Positions 15,901 to 20,670 of a stretch of DNA of 20,670 nt are shown here, piece after piece (positions within the stretch are counted from its first letter, which is position 1; each line of letters opens with the position of its first letter). The stretch is from Acholeplasmatales bacterium (GTDB lineage: Bacteria > Bacillota_I > Bacilli_A > Acholeplasmatales > Anaeroplasmataceae): contig JAEELC010000149.1 in NCBI GenBank assembly GCA_016288675.1, positions 1 through 20,670 on the forward strand. The letters are read 5' to 3'. The notes beneath the pieces are model-generated. The model did not search any database. It was given only the letters and a program-made list of their open reading frames with translations, and had not been told where the DNA came from. Position numbers and translations under genes: made by a program.

Positions 15901-16819
15901 TGGCAATATCATCACTTAAATTTAATTTAACAGTATTAATGGTGCCATCTTCAGCCTCATATTCATAATCACAAGAAATTATCTTATCAGCAACAATTAA
16001 ATATAGAGGAACATTTTCTCTATATTTAACACTATTAAGCACCTTTCCTACACCAACTGTATTATATTTATCCATAATTTGGTAAACTTCTACAATTGGT
16101 TTAGATTGAGCATTAACATAACTTGTGTCATCAACATGTTCAGTTTTATCATTAGTAGTAATAAGAGCTATTGTTCCAAAGAAGCTCATAATAAATACAC
16201 CAACAATAAGACCTCTTAATGTTCCAACTAAGAAACCTAAAAAGCGGTGAGGCTTATAAGGCTTATCAACTTTACCTTCAGAGTACTTCTTATTAATTCT
16301 TTTTCTTCTTCTACCTTCTCTAAAGAAAATAAGGTAAAAGAAATATAGTACAAACTTAGCAGCAAAATAAACTATTATAGCAAGGAAGAAAACAATTAAA
16401 TGAAGAATCATAATACTTAAGTTAAATAATAGTTTAGCTGCTTGTTCTGCACTCATACCTTCGCTTGTTTTCTTAAAGAATTCTTGGTTAGACAAATATT
16501 CAGTTAAATAACCAGTAAATTTATCATGACTATCAACTGTATTAAAAACTTTTGCCCAACTAAAATTTTCTTGGTTAGGAATTTGTCTAATTGTAGTAAG
16601 TCCATCATTTACTAAATATGAATCAAAATCATATCTGCAAACTACAGCAAAGAAAACTGAAGCGACAATAATAGAGATTGTGAATGTAATAAAAAGTTTT
16701 AAAGATTTTGAAAAACCTCTTCTAGCACCAGCAATCATTTGCCATACTAAAATAAAAGTAAATAAAACCGTCGGTAAAAAACTTAGTAATGTAATATCAG
16801 AGGAAGTAAGTAAAAACAT
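12923..16819 (-). CDS. Giant membrane protein: CvpA-like N-terminal domain plus a ~1080-residue extracellular region
   Basis: A 1298-residue protein. Residues 11-30, 41-62, 133-166 and 193-221 are membrane helices. The last, RFLGFLVGTLRGLIVGVFIM, and the GARRGFSKSLK segment after helix 1 match the CvpA family, whose members are usually 160-200 residues. CvpA proteins are needed for colicin V production in E. coli and for envelope stability elsewhere; the mechanism is unclear. Residues 222-1298 are predicted extracellular, Asn/Asp/Ser/Lys-rich, without membrane helices, LPXTG or a recognised domain. From about residue 885 a loose unit of 75-90 residues recurs. SD aaagga precedes the ATG at 16819. 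It is transcribed alone and has a strong terminator. The CvpA assignment is good; the rest is unknown. Confidence 0.85.
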   Translation of the reverse strand: MFLLTSSDITLLSFLPTVLFTFILVWQMIAGARRGFSKSLKLFITFTISIIVASVFFAVVCRYDFDSYLVNDGLTTIRQIPNQENFSWAKVFNTVDSHDKFTGYLTEYLSNQEFFKKTSEGMSAEQAAKLLFNLSIMILHLIVFFLAIIVYFAAKFVLYFFYLIFFREGRRRKRINKKYSEGKVDKPYKPHRFLGFLVGTLRGLIVGVFIMSFFGTIALITTNDKTEHVDDTSYVNAQSKPIVEVYQIMDKYNTVGVGKVLNSVKYRENVPLYLIVADKIISCDYEYEAEDGTINTVKLNLSDDIATLTAPTSKIAYLFLLYGYDINKNYTTDEMISFITSDTTVNGKTLEERINDELAVMNVKNLNYVLNDFLRAFASYYCNGYKSTDSQDAKAELNASQRVIYQLFLGQYALKFDDLINGNNMQVAFNTLCDVLKNKNEIDKISSLMSSNSSDENLSIKFSSKEAKAISENNRHIFGVLIDDISKLSFYGDNNFNSLISTIIVEILEMQYPNFSLESSAPNQDFLNISWTSNDNNGTATINSLFNFLDYIVSVAIENESITSYSKLIDYFVSDFKKDDSEALNQISKLVDSSACSILLNTKGFKEILNSKMNEYLSSAMEGKELTLIDTNYGTYTDSDGKVHTGEINKILKPIAKTLASVYLTSKDTSLSDSDKTKELLNAVTSPDSSIYDLIDTKKENHSDLVHALLSEVILNANFKIGENDHQFYARETIDYVIVREHKEINSNEFKVLLSIINKISNSFVEMSKNDNLTTNDYIDIVNEMTNTAMDDMKNSDLFMANLSIIIYDLTKNVCVTPSSLKLTDETRDTNIANWIGNDGEMSKLFDVFKNLKDIIVKISNGDKQEDYLAQVSTLSKDELTILSKSDLVNATITDKISKTDSMFVPDEAYKTDSNKELLSDEEISNLASFIKEFFNVTDENTKVSLENIENNDFAGYNDNPEKLLKALEGKVVSATLANIIVKNANKENSINVATDYLFTKEEQNNLSKWYVVKEDTTYTGELANIIYALSSTKLLNVINDNSKLTEDVLLKDSLDTDRLLVSDTIWLTISKKLINTNSLIIPQSIIDTQKTMDTYISKDEINKFVGSIKNVITSDSLSTSSVDASSVLANASDSEFFSSKIIRAIVTDKILESGNKIALSRTPISDPDTTTTFAKEDKNFKTEERIYLLTANELNYFIKAANTVLNDENNTFEINYDTVDLMNCDESIFDSSIILVGLADNTRTAIAGYNIYVEPDYIEDSDKKANYIILENGTAVTREIISKENAKGFIQFVRNHN

Positions 16820-17003
16820 AATACATCATCCTTTCTAATCATTATTATAAATTATAAACTAAATTAATAAAATATCAATTCACAATTTATTCATAAACTA
16901 GTTTTTTTATAAAATTGTAAAACTAATTTTCAAATTATAAAAAATTAAAATAATCCATTAAAAAAATGCAACATTTATAACTTAAAGTAATTAAATTAAA
17001 TTG

Positions 17004-17032
17004 TTGATTTTAGAAATTATTTATGCTATATT
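17004..17032 (+). promoter_or_regulatory. Promoter of tRNA-Trp
   Basis: TTGATT (17004-17009), a 17-base spacer and TATATT (17027-17032) with an upstream TG (TGCTATATT). Start near 17039. The 16820-17003 stretch upstream is very AT-rich, and I see nothing else in it. Confidence 0.8.
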
Positions 17033-17047
17033 ATTTAAGTAAGTCAT

Positions 17048-17122
17048 AGGGGCATGATGTCAACGGTAGCATGACGGTCTCCAAAACCGTTCGTATGGGT
17101 TCGAATCCTATTGCCCCTGCCA
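17048..17122 (+). tRNA. tRNA-Trp (CCA)
   Basis: The acceptor AGGGGCA (17048-17054) pairs with TGCCCCT (17112-17118). The anticodon loop ctCCAaa reads UGG, the T loop is TTCGAAT, the discriminator is G and CCA is encoded. The CCA anticodon, and no UCA form here, agrees with TGG as the Trp codon. Confidence 0.97.
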
Positions 17123-17134
17123 ATTAGAAATAAC

Positions 17135-17159
17135 GCAACTCGAAAGAGTTGCTTTTTTT
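17135..17159 (+). terminator. Terminator after tRNA-Trp
   Basis: A perfect 7-bp stem GCAACTC/GAGTTGC with a GAAA loop (17135-17152), followed by seven T. Confidence 0.93.
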
Positions 17160-17170
17160 ATATCTAATTG

Positions 17171-17176
17171 TATAAT
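17171..17176 (+). promoter_or_regulatory. Likely -10 of the HD-domain gene
   Basis: TATAAT, 19 bases before the ATG, just after the tRNA-Trp terminator; no clear -35. The layout repeats that of tRNA-His and ansA. Confidence 0.45.
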
Positions 17177-17194
17177 TATTACATAGGTGTACAT

Positions 17195-17707
17195 ATGAAA
17201 AAGTTTAAGAAAGAATCAAATATGAAAGAATTCTTGGAATATGCATATCCAATTATTTCTACAGATAAATTTAAAGAATTAAAGAAATACATCCATCATG
17301 CTAAGCATACATGCTATCGCCATGTATTATCAGTTGCATATATTTCTTACAAACTAGCTCTAAATAATTATAAAATTGATATGGCTTCTCTAATTAAAGT
17401 TGCTTTATTACATGATTATTATTTATATGATTGGCATAAGCCAGGTCATGCTAGACCACATGGATTTACTCATCCAAAAACTGCCATGAATAATGCTAAA
17501 AGAGATTTTGGATTAACAAAAACTGAAGCTCGTGCTATAAGAAGCCATATGTGGCCCCTTACAATATTTCACATCCCTACAAGTCGTATTGGATGGATAA
17601 TATGCCTTGCAGATAAAATGAGTGCTCATTATGAATATAAAGTAGATAAAATGCTTAAAAAAAATAAAAAAAGACTTGAAAAAATGAAAGAGAGAACTAG
17701 CAGATAG
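17195..17707 (+). CDS. HD-domain phosphohydrolase, small uncharacterised type
   Basis: A 170-residue soluble protein with the metal-binding residues of the HD superfamily. Numbered from MKKFKKES: His43 (YRHVLSVA), His73-Asp74 (LLHDYYLYDWH), His118 (RSHMWPL) and Asp140 (LADKMSA). The family hydrolyses phosphate mono- or diesters, often of nucleotides; the substrate here cannot be read from sequence. The C-terminal 25 residues are Lys-rich and probably flexible. The frame is open to 17168, but the ATG at 17195 has an SD-like aggtg and avoids the promoter. Its last codons form the left arm of its terminator. Confidence 0.85.
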   Translation: MKKFKKESNMKEFLEYAYPIISTDKFKELKKYIHHAKHTCYRHVLSVAYISYKLALNNYKIDMASLIKVALLHDYYLYDWHKPGHARPHGFTHPKTAMNNAKRDFGLTKTEARAIRSHMWPLTIFHIPTSRIGWIICLADKMSAHYEYKVDKMLKKNKKRLEKMKERTSR

Positions 17708-17719
17708 TTCTCTCTTTTT
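17690..17719 (+). terminator. Bidirectional terminator between the HD gene and the lipid kinase gene
   Basis: A perfect 9-bp stem GAGAGAACT/AGTTCTCTC (17690-17698 with 17706-17714), then TTTTTC. The left arm is inside the HD coding end. The minus strand also has a U-rich stretch after the hairpin, so it suits both convergent genes. Confidence 0.85.
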
Positions 17720-17721
17720 CA

Positions 17722-18627
17722 TTAGAAATATTTATTCTTAATTTCATCACTAACAATAATAGCTAATGACTTAGGTATTACATCAATAACAACTTTATTA
17801 GTTGTATGTGCAAGTTCACCATCACTATTAACTCTCAATTCTTCATTTGAAGTAATTTCAATATGTTTAACATTAAATGTGTGAACACCTTTCTTTTGCT
17901 TATCTCCTCTAATAAAGAATTTAGCAAGGCGAGGCCATGTAATAGAGTGTTCATTTTTATCTATTAATGTTAAATCAATAATACCATCATTTAACTTAAC
18001 TGACTTTATTCTATTAATATTAAATCCTGCAACTCTATCAGCATTTAATGCTAAAACAACATAATATCTTCCACTAAGTTCAATATCATCAGCCTTAATA
18101 TTTAAATCAAGCTTTGTATATTTAACAAATTCTCCTATACCTGCAAGAAAATAAGCAATACGTCCAAACATTCTCTTAACAGTACGGGCAGCATTATAAG
18201 AAACGTCAGTATATTTACCAATTGCACTTGCATATGTAAAATAAGAATCATTAATTTTACAAGTATCCATTTCTACAACTTTACCATTTAAAATGATATC
18301 TAATTGGCGACGCAAATGTCTATGAAATCCTAACATCTTTGATAAATCATTGCATGTACCGGTAGGAATAATTCCAATTGGAGTTTTTATATTTGCACTC
18401 ACTAGGCCATTCATAGCCTCATTAACAGTACCATCTCCACCACAAACTACAATTAGATCAAATTCATTTCCTCTTTCATTGATGAATTTATAAATAGTAT
18501 GTACACCTTTAGTACAAAATATTTCTATTGATTCATATTTAGTACCAAGACGTCTAATAATATAATCTATATGTTTTCTAGCTCTTTTAGATTTGCTAAA
18601 AGGGTTATAAATTAATAAGCACTTCAT
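17722..18627 (-). CDS. Diacylglycerol kinase family lipid kinase (DagK/YegS type)
   Basis: A 301-residue soluble kinase of the DAGK catalytic superfamily. YNPFS (7-11) begins the fold, GGDGTVNE (63-70) is the nucleotide-binding motif, and GTCND (90-94) replaces the usual GTxND form. The C-terminal part carries the DGE motif (SDGELAHTT region) expected for the lipid-binding domain. Gram-positive members phosphorylate diacylglycerol left by lipoteichoic acid synthesis (DgkB) or other lipids or sphingoid bases; I cannot choose between these, so no symbol is given. No strong SD is seen, only gaagagtga before the ATG. It has its own promoter and shares a terminator with the convergent HD gene. Confidence 0.9.
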   Translation of the reverse strand: MKCLLIYNPFSKSKRARKHIDYIIRRLGTKYESIEIFCTKGVHTIYKFINERGNEFDLIVVCGGDGTVNEAMNGLVSANIKTPIGIIPTGTCNDLSKMLGFHRHLRRQLDIILNGKVVEMDTCKINDSYFTYASAIGKYTDVSYNAARTVKRMFGRIAYFLAGIGEFVKYTKLDLNIKADDIELSGRYYVVLALNADRVAGFNINRIKSVKLNDGIIDLTLIDKNEHSITWPRLAKFFIRGDKQKKGVHTFNVKHIEITSNEELRVNSDGELAHTTNKVVIDVIPKSLAIIVSDEIKNKYF

Positions 18628-18655
18628 TCAATCACTCTTCTCTTTTTATATAATG

Positions 18656-18661
18656 ATTATA
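18656..18661 (-). promoter_or_regulatory. Likely -10 of the lipid kinase gene
   Basis: An extended -10, TGTTATAAT, on the minus strand, about 28 bases upstream of the ATG. The -35 is not clear. Confidence 0.5.
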
Positions 18662-18679
18662 ACATATATATTAAAAAAT

Positions 18680-18715
18680 ACAAAAAGCACACTAGATTTA
18701 AAAATCTAATGTGCT
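18680..18715 (-). terminator. Terminator after the FtsX-type permease remnant
   Basis: A 14-bp stem (18686-18699 with 18702-18715, one G-U pair in the minus RNA) followed by UUUUUGUAUUUUUU. It follows the permease stop directly. Confidence 0.85.
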
Positions 18716-18722
18716 AATATAT

Positions 18723-19787
18723 TTAATTAATGTAAGTCTTATCATTTCTCTTTAATAATAGAACAACTATAGAAATTACAAATATAATTGCTGATACCCC
18801 TAAAATTGAGATTAAATAATAGCCAAAATTAAATAAGCTATAATTAAATTCAATAGTCATATTAACAAATGATTTAGCATCCTTAATTAAATAATTATTT
18901 AGATATATAACAGGTAAAATAGACATAATTATAGATAGTATAATGCACTCAATTTGGTTCATTAAGCTCATATTTATAATTGTTTTTTTAGATACACCCA
19001 TTAAATATAATGAATCAAAATTTCTTTTATTATCTCTAATTGAATAATATGAGATAAATGAAATAAGAACAACTGCAAATATTGATAAGAAAGGAATAAC
19101 AACTTTTAACATATTACTTGTCGCATCGTAAAAATACCACAAAAGGCTTACTTCAGATTCATCGAATATTTGTATACTTCGTATACTATTATTTACTAAA
19201 TCCAAATTACTTATAAGTTTTTTTGTTCCATTCATATCATATAAATTATAATACATAATAAAATGTGAATTACATAGACTTAAAGTCTTATCTAGGTCAA
19301 CATAGGTATTATTTGATACCATTAATAAATCATAACTATATATTGTATAATCAACATCTTCAATTATTTCTTTTATAATAAATTCTTTAACTAAAGTAGA
19401 ATTATCTTTTTCATTTATAACATTTAAACTAATAGTATCATTTACTTTAAATGCTTTATTTGGATAATTATGTTCTAACAAATACTTAGTAACACGACAC
19501 TAGTTATCTGCTAATTTGTCATCCACAAAAAAATCTATTCCACTTTTTTTATTTTGTGAATTTATTATGTTCGCATCCATGACATAATTACATATTGTTA
19601 ATCTTGTATAATCATTAGCAACTAAAAAATCTTTGATAACATAACCATTTAATTGCCCTTTTGGCATTTCAAGTACTCTAACTATATTTAAATCTCTTCC
19701 ATTAATATTTATAATAGAATCATCTTTATTACAATATCCATCACTTACTAATTTGTCAAATAAAGTTTTTGAAAAACTAGTAGTCTT
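18723..19787 (-). pseudogene. FtsX/MacB-type ABC permease, 5'-truncated and interrupted by a stop
   Basis: The C-terminal part of an ABC transporter permease. In one frame I read about 355 residues, from KTTSFSKTLFDKLV at 19787 to the TAA at 18723, broken by an in-frame TAG at 19502-19500. Before the TAG is an extracellular segment (IININGRDLNIVRVLE). After it the ectodomain continues (FKVNDTISLNVINEKDN), then three helices with the NFDSLYLMGVSKKTIINM loop typical of FtsX domains. The piece after the TAG could start only at a TTG without an SD. The N-terminal helix and first part of the ectodomain are missing, and no partner ATPase gene is in the window. I infer a dead gene. A link to bacteriocin-associated permeases is possible but unproven. 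Confidence 0.75.
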
Positions 19788-20139
19788 TTAATAAGCAGGA
19801 TCATTTGGTGTATGATATCCAATACTTACAGATGAATATGGTGCATTTACTACGCCGATATAATATATAGCATAGGCTTTTGATGGTAAATCAATATATT
19901 GATTTTCATCAATCCAAGGATTTTTTTGATTTTTTCTTACATAATTTGATTTAATTATTCCGTATTTAGGCTTACTAAGTGTGTTAAACGATCTAGGCAC
20001 TTTGTTTTCTGTAATCCATATAACTTGTACCTATATAAAATGTACACTCTTCTTCAGTTGCATGTGCTTGTTTACTACTTATAGTAAAAAGTGTACCTAT
20101 TAATACCATTCCTGATAATAATTTAATAACTTTTCTCAT
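19788..20139 (-). pseudogene. Small secreted protein gene with a frameshift
   Basis: From the ATG at 20139 I read MRKVIKLLSGMVLIG... ending AHA-TEEE, a clear signal peptide with a signal peptidase I site near residue 27. This frame stops after 48 codons at 19993. A frame one base away is open from about 20028 to the TAA at 19790-19788 and continues as VQVIWITENKVPRSFN through SKAYAIYYIGVV to the end NDPAY. Joined by a single frameshift near 20030, the two give a preprotein of roughly 115 residues. Size, export signal and an adjacent FtsX-type permease recall lactococcin-972-like bacteriocin loci, but I see no decisive motif, so this is only a suggestion. It could also be a short intact 48-residue gene beside an unrelated fragment. 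Confidence 0.55.
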
Positions 20140-20145
20140 AATAAA

Positions 20146-20151
20146 ATTATA
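20146..20151 (-). promoter_or_regulatory. Extended -10 next to the secreted-protein ATG
   Basis: TGCTATAAT on the minus strand ends six bases before the ATG at 20139, so transcription from it would start at or beside the start codon. A second TATAAT-like site lies further upstream (around 20190), followed by aaaggaga, which is too far from the ATG to be its SD. Confidence 0.4.
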
Positions 20152-20300
20152 GCAATTGCTAAAAAAACTCTCCTTTAAAATTTGTAAATTATAACCTACA
20201 TATATATCTTAAAGTTGTTTTTATCAATGCAATATAAAAAAATTCTAAATAACTTTTTTAAAAGAATTATTTTCTATCTATTCTTTAGTTTCTATAAGAC

Positions 20301-20329
20301 AAAAAAAGCCTTAGATTTCTCTAAGACTT
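20301..20329 (-). terminator. Terminator after tRNA-Glu
   Basis: A 10-bp stem (20306-20315 with 20320-20329, one G-U pair in the minus RNA), followed by seven U. Confidence 0.88.
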
Positions 20330-20342
20330 GTATTTTCAAAAA

Positions 20343-20419
20343 TGGTGACCCGTACGGGATTCGAACCCATACATCCATGCGTGAAAGGCATGTGTGTTAA
20401 ACCGTTTCACCAACGGGCC
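20343..20419 (-). tRNA. tRNA-Glu (TTC)
   Basis: On the minus strand the acceptor GGCCCGT (from 20419) pairs with ACGGGTC. The anticodon arm CATGC-ctTTCac-GCATG gives TTC, the T loop is TTCGAAT and CCA is encoded at 20345-20343. Confidence 0.96.
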
Positions 20420-20441
20420 ATTTTAAGCGCAATAGTATTTT

Positions 20442-20447
20442 ATTATA
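20442..20447 (-). promoter_or_regulatory. Likely -10 of tRNA-Glu
   Basis: TATAAT on the minus strand, 22 bases before the tRNA 5' end. The -35 is not clear in this AT-rich stretch. Confidence 0.5.
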
Positions 20448-20530
20448 ACTTTAATGATAATGCAACATTTTTTTGCATAATATTCAAATAAAATTTTTAA
20501 TTTAATTTTTGCGTACCTGTAATAATATAA

Positions 20531-20562
20531 TAAAAATAAAAGACTTAGAATTTCTAAGTCTT
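20531..20562 (-). terminator. Terminator after the tRNA-like remnant
   Basis: A 9-bp stem (20540-20548 with 20554-20562) followed by UUUAUUUUUA. The stem sequence closely resembles that of the tRNA-Glu terminator. Confidence 0.7.
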
Positions 20563-20574
20563 GTAATGTCAAAA

Positions 20575-20650
20575 TGGTGAACCATATGCAATGGTATGCG
20601 AACACCTATATGTATGTAAAGAATACTTTTATATCAAAAATAGGTTAACT
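20575..20650 (-). pseudogene. Possible decayed tRNA copy (tRNA-Glu-like 3' half)
   Basis: The minus strand ends in ...GGTTCACCA, has a T-loop-like GTTCGCAT upstream, and is followed at the same distance by a terminator like that of tRNA-Glu. The T stem does not pair, about five extra bases separate the T loop from the acceptor, and no matching 5' acceptor strand is found. So it would not fold as a tRNA. Confidence 0.4.
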
Positions 20651-20670
20651 CTATCTCAATAAAAAATCGA

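Noticed and set aside
12891-18715. Similar hairpins at 12891-12914 and 18686-18715 as copies of a mobile element
   Set aside because: Similarity is limited to the short stem (CACACTAGA). Both act as terminators, and the flanks do not match.
18723-19481. The 252-codon permease piece as an intact gene
   Set aside because: Its start would be a TTG with no SD, and coding sense continues upstream past the TAG, so it is better seen as part of a broken gene.
20215-20400. Plus-strand frame of 61 codons ending in a GIRTHTS-like segment
   Set aside because: It is the antisense of tRNA-Glu plus its terminator; no SD and no protein character.
20423-20605. Minus-strand 60-codon frame
   Set aside because: AT-rich, Cys/Tyr-rich, no SD, and it crosses the terminator and tRNA-like remnant.
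1-20670. Use of the Mycoplasma code (TGA as Trp)
   Set aside because: All Trp codons checked are TGG, long frames are open with TGA read as stop, and tRNA-Trp has anticodon CCA.
1-20670. CRISPR arrays, insertion sequences, prophage genes or a replication origin
   Set aside because: No regularly spaced repeats, no transposase or integrase frame, no phage structural gene and no DnaA-box cluster were seen.

Overview
The window is an AT-rich chromosomal segment from a low-GC Gram-positive bacterium. The dnaB–gdpP–rplI and rpsF–ssb–rpsR neighbourhoods, strong Shine-Dalgarno (SD) sites, CCA-encoding tRNAs and U-rich hairpin terminators all fit the Bacillota (Bacilli, Erysipelotrichia or Mollicutes relatives). 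I cannot name the genus. Of the 18 intact genes whose ends are visible, 12 stop at TAA, 6 at TAG and none at TGA. All Trp codons I checked are TGG, so this is not a TGA=Trp code.

Layout. 1–3131 (minus): the 5' part of dnaB, preceded by one long reading frame that joins the c-di-AMP phosphodiesterase GdpP to ribosomal protein bL9 without a stop codon. The bL9 part keeps its own SD site and ATG. 3297–5865 (minus): an ABC-2 exporter (ATPase and permease) in an operon with a LytTR regulator and a DUF3021 membrane protein; upstream is a perfect 9-bp direct repeat on a 21-bp register, the expected form of a LytTR operator. 5866–7057 (minus): rpsF–ssb–rpsR with a consensus promoter, a leader hairpin that could sequester the rpsF SD, and a strong terminator. 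7094–8917 (minus): a VanZ-like protein and an unrecognised 433-residue membrane protein.

9012–10232 (plus): tRNA-His followed by a type I asparaginase. 10231–12838 (minus): a metal-efflux operon made of a SmtB-type zinc sensor, a stand-alone HMA protein and a Zn/Cd/Pb P-type ATPase, with palindromic operators before the first and last genes. 12923–16819 (minus): a 1298-residue protein with an N-terminal CvpA-like membrane domain and an extracellular part of about 1080 residues. 17004–17707 (plus): tRNA-Trp and an HD-domain hydrolase. 17722–18627 (minus): a diacylglycerol-kinase-family lipid kinase. 18723–20139 (minus): decayed remains of a small secreted protein and an FtsX-type permease. 20343–20670 (minus): tRNA-Glu and what looks like a degenerate copy of it.

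The points most worth a second look are the GdpP–bL9 fusion with its internal translation start, the self-contained LytTR/ABC operon with a readable operator, the outsized CvpA-like protein, and the decayed secretion-related locus beside tRNA-Glu.
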